DNA of 64,000 nt from Plumapathes pennacea. Taxonomy: Eukaryota; Cnidaria; Anthozoa; Antipatharia; Myriopathidae. The notes beneath the pieces are model-generated. The model saw only the letters and a program-made list of their open reading frames with translations, did no database searches and was not told the origin of the DNA. Numbering within the stretch: the first letter of the stretch is position 1; each line of letters begins with the position of its first letter. The position numbers and the translations under genes are program-made. The stretch is taken from positions 39,103,680 to 39,167,679 of the forward strand of contig OZ038462.1 in NCBI GenBank assembly GCA_964036295.1, given 5' to 3'. Shown here piece by piece: positions 1-10,518 of this stretch.

Positions 1-105
1 ATCAAGTAGACGTGGAGGAGAAGAAAGCCTCCATTTCTTGTCCTGTTGGAAAAGTTGTGGTGGTAAAGCAGGGTGGCGGGTCCGACATCCTTCGCTCTGA
101 TTGCG
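1..105 (+). CDS. Exon A (partial) of the secreted modular gene
   Basis: The only frame that continues into the next exon starts at base 3 and encodes 34 residues containing ISCPVGK and ILRSDC. It ends at GATTGCG|gtgagt, a consensus donor in phase 1. The exon continues leftward out of the window. The two cysteines suggest the end of an extracellular Cys-bonded module (HYR or sushi type is possible), but the fragment is too short to classify. Confidence 0.6.
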
Positions 106-3100
106 GTGAGTGGTCGTTGTACTAGCTTTGCGTAAAGTAACGTCGGACCATGAAAAACGTTTTGTGTGTGCACGGTTTTACGACAGGAGGTCAAGTTTGA
201 TCTGGAGAAAATACGCGATGTTAGCCAACACATTCTTTATGGCGTCAACGTCACGTTGATACAATCGACGCAAACCTGAAAGAAGTACTATGTTAATGTT
301 AGTACTGAGTTTTATTACACGACTTCACATTTTCGAGTGCAAATACGGGCCAAAACGAGTGCAAAGATGGGAGCGTATTGCACTCGTCAGGAACCAGATC
401 AACTGGTTTATTAGCTTACGTGATCAGTTTTCGCAAGCAAAGTTCACGAACGCGTCATTTTTTGTTCCATTTTGCGCGCGGCGAGAATGTTTGCCCTGCT
501 TCGTTTGTCGTGTAATAAAGAATTTATTACACGAAAAGTCGTGCAATACGGCTGTATTTTTACTCGTCAGTTTTATTTTTTCTCGCCTGAAGCAGGCTCG
601 AAAAAATAAAACCGACTCGTAAAAATACTCCGCCGTATTGCACTCCTTCCCGTGTAATAACTTCTTTATATTTTTGCTGTTTTCGTTCGAAAGGAAGTTC
701 TGTTGCGCTTGCACAGTGTTTTCACATTGTCTCTTTAGAACCCCTTGGACTCTGTGAACACACCAATCCAATTTCGCTCTTCCGAAGAAATAAACACTCC
801 CAACTAACCTAATATAGAGAGCGATTGTCGAATGGCTTTCGTAAAACCAAACTATCAAAGTAATTATAAGGCAAATTACAAATCACAAAGGATGTGAGAG
901 GAACTTTGAATCAACCAAAATCCAAAGTAAGTAGCGATTGGTTTTATTTTAAGAATTGACCAATTACAGAGCTGTTCGAAAGAACGCAATGACCACTTCT
1001 TTTTAGTGTTTGCGTGAGCAGATCGAAATCAGGTTTTGTTTTTGTTCCTGGCTGTCCAAAAATGCTATCCAACTTGTTTGGACCAATTCGGAAGTGTAGC
1101 CAATGCAAAATAAGACCAATCACACGATTAAATTGTACAGTCATCCGAGAACGCTCTAATTTATTTGTTTGTATTTACAGTCAACTGCGGTGTTGGGACG
1201 TACTACGACTTGGCAACTCGCACGTGCACAGCGTGTCCGATGGGGACATACCAGAACCAAGATGGGCAGATGACTTGTAAGAAGTGCCCAGCTGGTACAG
1301 TTACCATGGCAATACACTCCCACGAACTGAGCGACTGTAGAGGTAATCAGGGCCAGGTGTATTTTGTAAACTTCTACATCCACTAGACTCTCCTAGAATC
1401 TAACACTTGGCATTGGTCATCTATATCTTAAGACTAATTCAGACGTTTAATCCTTTTACAATTTTAGTTTTCTCCTTCAGTTTCTCCCCAGTAACAATTA
1501 CAGTAAACTCGTGTCAAGACGGACACCCTCGGAACCTGGCCTTGGTGTCCGTCTAATAGAGGTGTCCGTTTTGTAGAGGTGTCCGTCTTGTAGAGAGTTT
1601 AGATACAGACAAATAAGTGAAATTCGGCCGACCGGGACCAACACGTAATGTCCGGCTCGTAGAGGTGTTCGTCTTATACTGGTATCCCTTTGAGAGAGTT
1701 TACTGCATATCATATAGTGTGGAGAATTTGGCTTTTGATAGCTTGCTCAGATGACAGCTGCGCCGTGGTGCTGACACCTCAAATCGAACAGAAAACAATT
1801 TTTTTTAGAAAATCGGAGAGCGCAACAAAGGTTAAAAGGGTTAAAGCAAGTGCAAATGCAGGCTCAAGTGAATGGACCTTTTTGTAGCGCCTGTGTTTGC
1901 GTTTTGCTTTGTGTCAGTTCAAACGTGCTTATACAGTTTTCCACAATGCGATTTTTTTCTGTTTCTGTGATTAAATCTTACTTTTGTTTGAAAGTCTGAA
2001 AGTGCTTTAATTTTTAAACTAGATGACCATCCAGACAGCAAATGAAAAACAGGGAACAGTAGTATTAGTATTAACAATGATAGTAAAAAATCATACACCA
2101 ACTCGCAGCAATCTTCATTTCAGCATGTATTCATGCATGCATCCACCAATACTTGACTCACGCATACGCACGCACACTCGCACACGGTCACGGTCACGTA
2201 CACGCACGCACCCAATCACAGCCTTTCTCTGCTGTTCTCGATTGTTAACCTGGTCGCTCTTGGTTTCCTCACTGTGCGTTTCAGAGATCTGTGGTCCAGG
2301 TGAGTACTCAGCCACTGGACTAGAGACTTGCGACTCTTGCCCCATTGGTTCGTACCAGAGCAACAACCGCAGCACTTCATGCGTGAAATGTCCGACAGGA
2401 ACCAGCACGCTACAAACAGCAACAACGTCGGCAGAGGAGTGTAAAAGTAAGAACACGAACAGTCCCCCCTTGAATCTGTGAGATATAACGTTGTCTATTA
2501 ATAATGGCTGCCATGTAGTTTTACTGACAGAATTCCTATAAAGAAACATTTGAACTCTGCATAGCCTATTCTGCATATCTTCACCACTTGTATGCGGGAT
2601 TATTACTCTGCACTATTTAAAACAATGGTTTATTTGTTCATTTTTCTGCTACACCTCTCTGTATCACCTCATGGAAATCCATCCTTTTCTTTTAGTTATT
2701 AGTGGATTCGTTGTCCGAGTTCCTCTACTGTCCTGCATGCATGTGTTAGTTTTATGCACGGGAGGCTTAGTTATTGGGAAAAATGGTGTGTGTGTGTGTG
2801 TGAGGGGAGGGGGGAGAGGGTGGGTGTTGAAAGTGCGATAAAAGTATTCAGGTCATGAAACACCCCGGGGGTCCTTTCAAAGCAGTTGTTTATCAAGTTG
2901 CAGAAGGAATGATCATGTGTAAGCTGGAACGTCGACATTGTTAATTTCGGTGTTTCCAGAACCATTGCCATCCTATTGGTTGCAGCCACTGAGAATTATC
3001 TAAATACGGCTTTTTGAGTACAAGCGTTTATCAAAGTCAGACATTATCTTATATTATTTGTTTTTGTAAAGTGGAATGGATTGTGTGAGAGTAGAATGGG

Positions 3101-5384
3101 TTGGTCGTTGCACTAAACCAGGGAAACTGTCTTGTAAAGTTGGTGAATGTTTTTACTCTCTTCATCCGCAGGGTATTGTGGTCCCGGACTGTTTGCTCCC
3201 AAGGGCCTGGGTGCCTGTGTTCCATGCCCCCGAGGTTCTTACCAGCCTCATTCTAAAGGAACCACGTGTATCACGTGTCCAAATAGTAAAACAACTCTGG
3301 GTGATGGTGCGCGTTCGTCCTGCCAGTGCGTATCACGTAAGTTATGTATGAAGCATAACCTATATAGAGAATCCAGTGGGACCAAAGCTACGAAATTTTC
3401 CATAATCAAAATTCTGTATATGCAATGAAACATCTCGTAAGCGACCAATACCACATTTGAGGCTTGTCGTTGGAATTTTTTTGTTTCTTTTGTACCTCCA
3501 ATAAGCGACCACCTTGATTGCCCAAATTTTGACAGGGCGTGGTACTTCCTTTACAGAAATACAGACCTGCTGAGACACTGACATATATGCAATCACATGA
3601 AACAAGACAGGCGACTAAATTTGCTATTCAGCTAAGAAAATCCGATGGGTTTTCGCGGTGCCATCGTGTGACGGGCATAGTTGAACTGGCACTGACACAC
3701 CTGCTTCCAAAATACTTCATAGCTCAGTAGTTGAGCGTTGCACCGTTATCGCGAAGGTTATGGATTCGATTCGATTCTTGTTAGAGGGCTGACTTCTGTC
3801 ATGGCCATTTTTGTAACTTCTTCCGTTGCTTCATAACTGCGAACATATATTTCATATCAGTATTTTCTATCCATATTTCATATACTTATTATATCTATGT
3901 ATTCAGACTGAACACTCTGAATACGCGTCAACCCACTAAACGACGTGCAGAACGTAAAGTGTCAGGTCCAAAGCAATTAAAACTTTAAATTTGACGGCAC
4001 TTAAGTTCAGAAATGTTAAAAGGATTGGTATGGGGAACGTTATGTCGCGTCTTTATACTACATCGTTGGTTCTGCTCGATTTGAAAACGGAATCATGTGA
4101 TCCCGAGCCGTGCAAAGAGTCCACTGCATATAAATCATCTTAATGTCAATCGTCTTCATTTGTCGTTTTAGACTGTGACATGGACTTCGAAAGCGGCGTA
4201 GACAGCTGGACAAGAACAGGGAGCGCATTCAACAACCAACCCACATATGGAGACAATCCCAACCATCGCATCAAGAAACCTGCCAATCAGCAGGGCGACT
4301 GGTGGATCGGGACTTTTGAGAATCGCCCCAGCCCCTCTGGAAGCGCGGGCAGTGCCCAAGGAGACGCCCCAGTAGGCACCATCACTTCTGCAGAATTCAC
4401 AATAAACAGCAACACTCTGTCGTTTTTGATAGGTGGAGGGTGTGACGTGAGCACGGTACGAGCAGAACTTGAGGTTGAGAGCAAGGTTGTCCGCAAAGCG
4501 ACTGGAAAGTGCTCCGAGACAATGGAGAGGGGACAGTGGGATGTCACGGAGTTCAGAAACAAGGCAGGCCGACTCAGATTGGTGGACAGTAGCAGCGGAG
4601 GCTGGGGCCACATCAACTTCGACGACCTTCGTGGTGTGCAGTGCAATTCACGTGAGTTTTTATCTCAGTCTTGTTTCATTTTGCTGATCGTTGTTTACGT
4701 GCCAGAGTTGTTTTGTTTTGTTTTTGTTTTCACGCGAAAGGGCTTTTTTTCTTTTTTCCGTTTCAATGCACAAGGTGGTTATGTTGAGGTTGTCGTTTCT
4801 GCGATTTTACACAATAACATTATCATGATAGTTGTCAATTTACGATGCAATGGAAATAATAGAATATAACACAAAAATACGAGACGTAAACCGCTAAACC
4901 TCTAGGGTGTGTCATGGACTTTGAGAACGGTGGAGACAAGTGGACAAGGCAAGGAACAGCATTTAACAATCAACCAACGTATGGAGATAACCCTGCACAT
5001 CGTAACCGAGAGTCCGCGCAGCATCAAGGGGACTGGTGGATAGGCGGCTTTGAGAATCGCCCCAGTTCTTCTCACCCTGCTGGTCAAATTCAAGGCGACG
5101 CTCCGAAGGGCACTATGACGTCACCAACATTCACTATCGGGGGTAGACTGGTGACGTTTCTAATTGGTGGAGGTTGTGACATCAACACAGTCCGTGTCGA
5201 GCTCGTTGTTGACGGCCAAGTTGTCCGTAAGGAGACTGGGAAGTGTTTCGAATCCATGGAGAGGCGAGAGTGGAATGTGTTCGAGTTTAAAGGCAAGATG
5301 GCGCAAGTGCGGCTGATTGACAACTCCAGTTCTGGGTGGGGCCACATCAATTTTGACGACCTACGCGGAGACTTCTGCTTATGA
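1..5384 (+). CDS. 3' part of secreted modular protein: ephrin-receptor-like Cys modules plus tandem C-terminal lectin-like domains
   Basis: The gene enters from the left edge, so its 5' end is missing. Six coding exons join in one frame: 1-105, 1181-1342, 2285-2446, 3172-3336, 4172-4651 and 4906-5384. Every internal junction is phase 1 with GT-AG borders. The order of domains is a Cys-containing fragment, three GCC2/GCC3 modules (about 54 residues each, with CGPG, CxxCPxGxYQ and CxxCPxGT motifs), and two tandem copies of a ~155-residue domain (FExGxDxWTRxGxAFNNQPT start, GWGHINFDDLRG end). GCC2/GCC3 modules occur in secreted and cell-surface proteins such as SVEP1. The C-terminal domain resembles the beta-sandwich attached to some bacterial GH32 levanases, which suggests glycan binding; this is from memory of the family. 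An extracellular, possibly matrix or immune-adhesion role is inference. The exact orthologue is not recognised. Confidence 0.8.
280..670. repeat. Composite foldback element in intron
   Basis: The stretch holds two inverted repeats. One is a short palindrome at about 509-536, cgtgtaataa/ttattacacg. The other is a longer hairpin at about 549-637 whose arms contain tatttttactcg and cgagtaaaaata-type sequence with a short loop rich in gcctgaagcaggc. The word gtgtaataa recurs at 650-660. This looks like a non-autonomous foldback or MITE inside the intron between exons A and B. No coding function is seen. Confidence 0.55.
815..1158. mobile_element. MITE, TAGAGC family, copy 1 (diverged)
   Basis: The right end reads gtcatccgagaacgctcta. 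The left end, tagagagcgattgtcgaa followed by accaaac and caaagtaat, is a degraded inverted match. The same termini bound elements at 50789-51106 and 55625-55898. Interior motifs ccaatcac and ggaccaat are also shared. No ORF is plausible, so this is a non-autonomous DNA element ending 22 bp before the splice acceptor of exon B. Confidence 0.55.
1181..1342 (+). CDS. Exon B: ephrin-receptor-like (GCC2/GCC3) module 1
   Basis: The acceptor gtatttacag and donor gag|gtaatc enclose 162 bp in phase 1-1. The 54 codons encode a Cys-rich module with NCGVGTYYDL, CTACPMGTYQ and CKKCPAGTVT. The Cys spacing fits the GCC2/GCC3 family (Pfam family name from memory). The exon has exactly the same length as the next one, which fits tandem exon duplication. 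Confidence 0.85.
1501..1705. mobile_element. MITE with CAGT...ACTG termini and internal 17-bp triplication
   Basis: The left end cagtaaactcgtgtcaagac and the inverted right end cagtaaactctctcaaaggg form imperfect terminal inverted repeats. The left flank is TA and the right flank CA, so the TA target duplication has decayed. Inside, GGTGTCCGTYTWRTAGA occurs three times in a row. The small element at 45609-45678 has related ends, which suggests one pogo/Tigger-like non-autonomous family. Confidence 0.6.
2154..2212. repeat. CA/CG-rich simple repeat
   Basis: A degenerate run of cacgca, cacac and cggtcacg words lies upstream of the exon C acceptor. It is a low-complexity tract. Confidence 0.6.
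2285..2446 (+). CDS. Exon C: ephrin-receptor-like module 2
   Basis: The acceptor tgcgtttcag and donor aaa|gtaaga enclose 162 bp in phase 1-1. The encoded module contains EICGPGEYSA, CDSCPIGSYQ and CVKCPTGTST, a clear GCC2/GCC3 pattern parallel to exons B and D. Confidence 0.85.
2447..3171 (+). other. Intron C-D
   Basis: This intron is non-coding. It contains a short GT microsatellite at about 2785-2802 followed by a G-rich run. No gene or mobile element is recognised. Confidence 0.5.
3172..3336 (+). CDS. Exon D: ephrin-receptor-like module 3
   Basis: The acceptor ttcatccgcag and donor tcac|gtaagt enclose 165 bp in phase 1-1. The module contains GYCGPGLFAPKG, CVPCPRGSYQ and CITCPNSKTT. It is the most diverged of the three and ends with CQC instead of a single Cys. 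Confidence 0.83.
3715..3860 (+). mobile_element. tRNA-derived SINE fragment
   Basis: The sequence tagctcagtagttgagcg is a box A-like tRNA half, and aaggttatggattcgattc is a box B-like half with typical spacing. It is followed by a non-tRNA tail (gggctgacttctgtcatggc, then cataactgcgaacatat). The tail and the poor stem pairing rule out a functional tRNA. The same type of tRNA head occurs on the minus strand near 62.8 kb. It lies in the intron between exons D and E. Confidence 0.7.
4172..4651 (+). CDS. Exon E: lectin-like beta-sandwich domain, copy 1
   Basis: The acceptor tgtcgttttag and donor tcac|gtgagt enclose 480 bp in phase 1-1, so one exon equals one domain. Diagnostic strings are MDFESGVDSWTRTGSAF, GDWWIGTFENRPS, FLIGGGCD, VVRKATGKC and GWGHINFDDLRG. 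Paired cysteines (GGGCD and TGKC) could form a disulphide. The fold is probably carbohydrate-binding, by resemblance to domains of GH32 enzymes. Confidence 0.85.
4906..5384 (+). CDS. Exon F: lectin-like domain, copy 2, and protein C terminus
   Basis: The acceptor aaacctctag starts the exon in phase 1, and it reads to a TGA stop at 5382-5384. The domain repeats copy 1 almost motif for motif (MDFENGGDKWTRQGTAF, GDWWIGGFENRPS, FLIGGGCD, GWGHINFDDLRG), with roughly 60 percent identity by eye. The protein ends four residues after DLRG (DFCL). No transmembrane segment or GPI signal follows, which supports secretion. Confidence 0.87.
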
Positions 5385-5391
5385 AGTGTTG

Positions 5392-5601
5392 GTAAGTTCG
5401 ATGTGTTAATCCAAAGTAAACTGGGCAGGGATGTGATTATTAAAGCGTGAAATGATGGGAAGGGGAAAGAGGGGAGGAAAATGGGCAAAGCCTCTCTTTA
5501 AAAGAAATGCAAGTTCACAGAGTTTCTGCAAACTCAGTAACATAGGTGAGATGTGGCTAATAATTGTTGTTGTTGTTTTTTTTTTTTTGCTTTCTTTTCA
5601 G
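5392..5601 (+). other. 3' UTR intron of the secreted gene
   Basis: Seven bases after the stop there is a consensus donor (gttg|gtaagt). A strong acceptor with a T-rich tract (ttgctttcttttcag) lies at 5601. The intron is therefore within the 3' UTR. Because the junction is so close to the stop, nonsense-mediated decay is not expected under the usual 50-nt rule. Confidence 0.6.
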
Positions 5602-5665
5602 AAGATCATTATTTGTGACTCAAGAAGACAAAGATGTGTTGTTTTCATGAGTGGGAATGCCTCTG

Positions 5666-5671
5666 AATAAA
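5666..5671 (+). terminator. Poly(A) signal AATAAA of the secreted gene
   Basis: AATAAA lies 64 bases into the putative last (non-coding) exon that starts at 5602, and is followed by GT-rich sequence (tgttctgtgttgt) near 5697-5710. Cleavage near 5690 is expected. Confidence 0.65.
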
Positions 5672-5714
5672 TTGATCTTAGTTTTGATCATCAAATGTTC
5701 TGTGTTGTATTAGA

Positions 5715-6180
5715 TCGATGCACAACGTTCCAGTTCAACCCGTAGCAGTGCACAAGACGCACACGAACGGACACACACACGCACCCGCGTTACATATTAA
5801 ACTCGCTAACGCAGTTATTTCAGCGCGTACACTGGCTTGCTATTCCGTTTTGTTGTGGTCGGTGCTCAATAGAATCGTAAAATACATTAGAGAATATACA
5901 AACGTTTTTATTCATATCTGGTTAGTCCGTATGGGCGTGAAACTGATGCCAGTCTTTTGCCTTGGTCCGTATTTCAAGTGCAAGCCGACCCGCTAACTTA
6001 ATATTTCGGTACGCACCAACCTTCGTACATCAAGTGCTCATGATATTTTCATGAATGGTTACACCTCCGAATGTGCGCAGACTTTATTATTAGCATGTAA
6101 GCACGTACATTTACAGGCTGAAACGTCCGCTAGGGACGCTGTTGAACACGTGCAACGTGCAAACAGGCGCGAGGGCGTAC
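5715..6180. other. Intergenic stretch without a recognised gene
   Basis: Open frames here are short and low in complexity, with no splice context that links them to a known domain. The stretch runs directly into the minisatellite. Confidence 0.5.
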
Positions 6181-6182
6181 AC

Positions 6183-6530
6183 TCACTCACGCGCACACAG
6201 ACGCGAGGACAGACACGCACTTACGCGCACACACACGCGAGGACGGAAACACGCGCACACACAAGCGAGGACAGACACGCACTCATGAGTACACAGACGC
6301 GAGGACGGACACGAACTTACGCGCACACACACGCGAGGACGGAAACACGCGCACACAGAAGCGAGGACAGACACGCACTCATGAGCACACACACGCGAGG
6401 ACGGACACGCACTTACGCACACACAGACGTGAGGACGGACACACGCGCTCACAGAAGCGAGGACGAAGGGACGCACGAAAACACGAGGGCGGACATGCGT
6501 ACACAGACGCGAGGACGACAGCTGAGCTTT
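6183..6530. repeat. Minisatellite with 96-bp higher-order period
   Basis: The word ttacgc recurs at 6221, 6317 and 6413, exactly 96 bp apart. Each 96-bp unit comprises three ~32-bp sub-units built on gcgaggac followed by gacacgcac, gaaacacgcg or agacacgcac, joined by cacacac. Because 96 is divisible by three and no stop occurs, both strands stay open. The plus frame encodes 32-residue repeats of T, R and H. This is better explained as a tandem repeat than as a gene. Confidence 0.85.
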
Positions 6531-9010
6531 CGTTCTTTGATATTGAATTATTTGGGATGGACGCATTTGAAACAAGGATGGCATGAACTGATTTTGTAGT
6601 GATTTGCGTTTGTTGGTATCTAGTACATTTGCTCCATTTTGTACAATTTTTCCACTCGTTTGATAGATTTGCATGTACTTTTGCCCAATCGCGTTTGATA
6701 ATTAGGTAGGGTGAAAGAGGTATTGCTGAATTTAATAATAGCAGGAACAAAGTTGATGAATGTCTGATTTCTGAATTTCTTTTTTACTTTCTTGCACTTA
6801 AGTGCTTTGATATGAATTAGGAGTTTATTAAATTGATTTTGAGTGAGCTTCTTTTTAGCTTTGACGAAGTTATTTTATTTGTTAGGGTTTTGAAGTCTCT
6901 TCATATTTTATCTGAGTTCATTGTAGCTACTACAAATAAAGAATCAAGTGTGTTGTATTGGCTTTATGGATGCGAAGTAAAATTGAAGTTATTCGATGTT
7001 ACTCTTCCTTACTTGATCCTAATCTTAAAGGAAAGTCAGATGTTTTCATATATGTATTTTGTATATCTGTTTCTACGTTTACTACAATTAGCAATAAATG
7101 ACAATGAAGGAACATTCGAACCAGCTTATTGTACTCAGCTTTGCCTATAGTTGTGTTTACGGCTCTGTACGTGTGAATCTTTGAATTGAATCTCACCACA
7201 GTGGCTGCTCAGAAAATGATATGTTACACAAAACACAGCTGTCTGCAAGCACAGTCTAGAATACTAGAATTTTTCATTTCTTCAACTATAAATACATCGA
7301 CTCCTAAATTTAAACCTAATCTTTTCTAATTAACACGCAACCTATAGTTTGACATGTTGATACTAATTATTAGAAAGCTCCTTTCCCCGAGGGCCACGGA
7401 AAGGGCAAACCTGGGTATTGTGTCATTTCTAGAGGCTTCTTCCAATGAGGCCAGACGTGATACACCTGCAATATCCCAGGAAAGTCTGTGTTTGCTATAA
7501 TTGTGGTATTGGTAAGCATATTCTAGCATATTCGGCTTTGTACGTTACACTTTTTAGCGCGCGACGAATTTTGCGTCCATTGCCATTTTGTATGTTCTCG
7601 TTGGATTGGGAATTTACCCACTAATTGTGTAATGAGAATTCAGAGTATAAAGAAAATTGCCTAGCGAAAGGACCGATGTAATTGTGACGCTTTCTCCATG
7701 TAGTGTTTGTGGCTTATCAAAATAAATTAAACTTAATTCCCATTAGCTGCAAGAGTTATTAATATACGAACAAACTATTGTTTAGCAAGATGGCCAAATA
7801 AAATTTAGAAACGTACTATATTTGGGCTCAACAAAAATCCAATTTGACTATTGCCGTAGGGGATTTAACAATAAAACAATACCCTTTTCCAATATGAATG
7901 CCGTATGTTAAACTATCATCAAAGATGAATGGTTTGTTTAACGGAGTGTTTTGAGAGCACATTTTATTTGGCTGTTTAACGTCTCATTGTGTTTCCACAA
8001 CAAAGAAACAGCTCTTTTGTTTTGTTGGCCCAAAGAAGTGACAAATTAAGAAGTAGAGAAGGAAGAGCTCAAGAGAGTAAGAGTAAATTTGATTTATCAA
8101 CGATTGACGGTTTCTTTGGCTATTTTATAGTCCATATTTAGGGTTCGTACCATTTTATTGGATACACTAAATGTACTTCACATTTTTGTCGTTAGAGTGA
8201 TTACAAGAGGTTTAAGATAAAAGAAGATTCAATCTATTTGCTGTGCCGCGCCTACTGTCACTTGTTAAGAGCGATAAAAAAACGTCCATGAGTCCTATAC
8301 CACCCGATGCCACCTTTTACACTTTAAAGCAACATTTTTAAACCAGAGAAACCTTCTGCCAATGTCACTTACGGTTCCGCCAAATCATGACTTAATATTT
8401 AATTAGAATTGAACAAGTTCTTTGTCAGGGTTTGCTATCTCCTATCTTGTTTCCATTTTTGAGGCGACTAGCCTACAATAGGCTTCATATTAGAGTTTAA
8501 AGTCTCCAGTTTAGCAGGACAAATTGGTCCGTTCAATGACTTGTCTTACCTGCCAGCCCTATTGAATCTTCAAAGAGACTCTCACGTCAATTAGGGCTTC
8601 AGTTTTCAATGTTTTTCACTGAGCGATTGTATAATTAACAGGCAAATATGTCCAGATTGGCCCAGCTAATATTTCGCACACAGCGTGAAATGTGTCAAGG
8701 CCAACCGAAACGACAAACCAAAATGCGCTCTTACAAGAGCATTGTCAATAAAACTGTAAGCTATTCTGTATTAACACAAACACGAAGTCAGCTCGACAGG
8801 AAAAGACACGATAATCCAGAATTAATTATCTCAGTAATACGAAGTAGAACAATAATCGTTTCTCTTATCACGTTTTCACAAAGGCTGTATAAAGCGGCCG
8901 ACGGCGAACTCTGTGAGCAGAACATTTCATATTAGGTGCGCTGCGATACAGAAGTCTGCATAGCATGTTTGTTTTACTTGTGAATGCGTGCAATGTGACG
9001 TCCACAAAAC

Positions 9011-9040
9011 CGTGTTTCACAAAGCCGTGTTTCACAAAGC
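9011..9040. repeat. 15-bp tandem duplication
   Basis: The unit cgtgtttcacaaagc occurs twice in direct succession and begins a third time. No further context is recognised. Confidence 0.6.
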
Positions 9041-10491
9041 CGTTTTGTATGCGGTCGAAGCCCTGGACTCCGTATGAACAGCTTGTTTGTTGTGCTGTCA
9101 TGCAGTGGTTTTATTTTTAAGACAATGGCTGCCCTGTACTGATAGCAAAATTACAATAATATTTGAGAGAAAACCAAGGGAAAATATCGCTCGAAAGCAA
9201 GTGGTATTTTTGTCATCATAAACAATACAACATCATTCAGCCAGCTGGCGAATTCCTTGTCTACTTTTGCTTTATTTGTGAGCTTATAGGTAATACTTTT
9301 ATTAACATCGCTAAGTAAAACACTAATTATATGTAGTAGATTTTATATTTCTTCAATGAAATTGGTGATTAGATGGGAAAATCTTTGTGGCTTTGAGGCT
9401 TTGTGGCTTGGCGAGAGGGGGAGTCATGTATTGTTTAGTGTAACAACAGGCGGAATTCGTTACTAGAAGACGAGTATTACCTCGTAAATGAAAAGAGGAT
9501 TCAAACGTTATCTACTTTAGATATGCATGGGCCGGGTGCATGGGTTTCAATAATTACTGCATATAGAATGTTTAGAAGAGTACAGATAACTTGGTGTGGG
9601 GATAATGACATCCCGGCGAACTCAAACCGCTTTTTCTCGCCTCAACTTCACACTGTTTCATTTAACTGTTTGGCCTAATCAGGCGATTGCTGACAGAGCA
9701 GATGACTTTTATAGCTGAGGACTTTTTTGTTTACATAAGCTGCAGCCCATGTGTCGTCGTCATCAATAAATAGAAGTAAGCCCTCTTGCACTTCTTCTTG
9801 TTAAGACTTTTGCACACCATAGTACTGTGCAACCGTTTGATTTTTCATTCCCACAGAACGTTTGAAGGTCCTGTTACACAGTGCAACATGCCGCGTTGCG
9901 ATGCTTCTTGAAACGCTTCACAAGCGGCGTTACACGAGGCAACACCTATTAAAAATCTTTTTGGTTAAGCCTGAGATCAAGAGATCTGCGCTCGTGAAAA
10001 CGAGCTTTACTGCCGATGCCGCAGCAGAGCTAGGCAGTTTTACTCTTCACTAAAACATGTCTCCCAATGCAAACACGACCAAGTTCCATGAAACCGACCA
10101 TATTACACGGTGCAATTTTTCGTAAAACCTGTTTCGCGCTACAGTTTGACCAAACCGTAACATGGCCGCTGTAAAAATGAGTTCTGCACGAATCTGCCAG
10201 AGCAGAAATTTTCAGTATACAGTTTTCTTTTGCTTGCCCATGCCCGAACCCATAAGATAATTATGCCTAACATATTTGCAGATTGTTACTGCTCAGTGCA
10301 AGGATATCCGTGCTACTTTTAGTGGACAACAGCGGGCATTGAGACATCCAGAACGTGACGAATAATTTGTCGTTCCAAGCTCTTTAGCCTTGTAAAGTTG
10401 GATGGCTGTATATGGTTGATTGTTTGTTACTGTTTGGATTTTCCAGGATTTCGGGACCTTTGAAAAAGTTTATTTATTTCTTTGTTTTCCA

Positions 10492-10518
10492 TTTTTTTTT
10501 TTTTTTTTTTTTTTTTTT
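10492..10518. repeat. Poly(T) run
   Basis: An uninterrupted run of about 27 T. It could be the antisense tail of an old retroposed copy, but no body is recognised beside it. Confidence 0.7.

Larger units (their letters stand above)
1343..2284 (+). other. Intron B-C of the secreted gene
   Basis: This non-coding intron holds the 205-bp TIR element at 1501-1705 and a CA/CG-rich simple repeat at about 2154-2212, close to the acceptor at 2284. Nothing else is recognised. Confidence 0.6.

Noticed and set aside
3715-3790. Functional tRNA gene
   Set aside because: The stems do not pair properly and the sequence runs into a SINE-like tail.
6051-6674. Long ORFs on both strands through the minisatellite as a repeat protein gene
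   Set aside because: Openness on both strands follows from a 96-bp period without stops; no splice signals, start context or known domain supports a gene.
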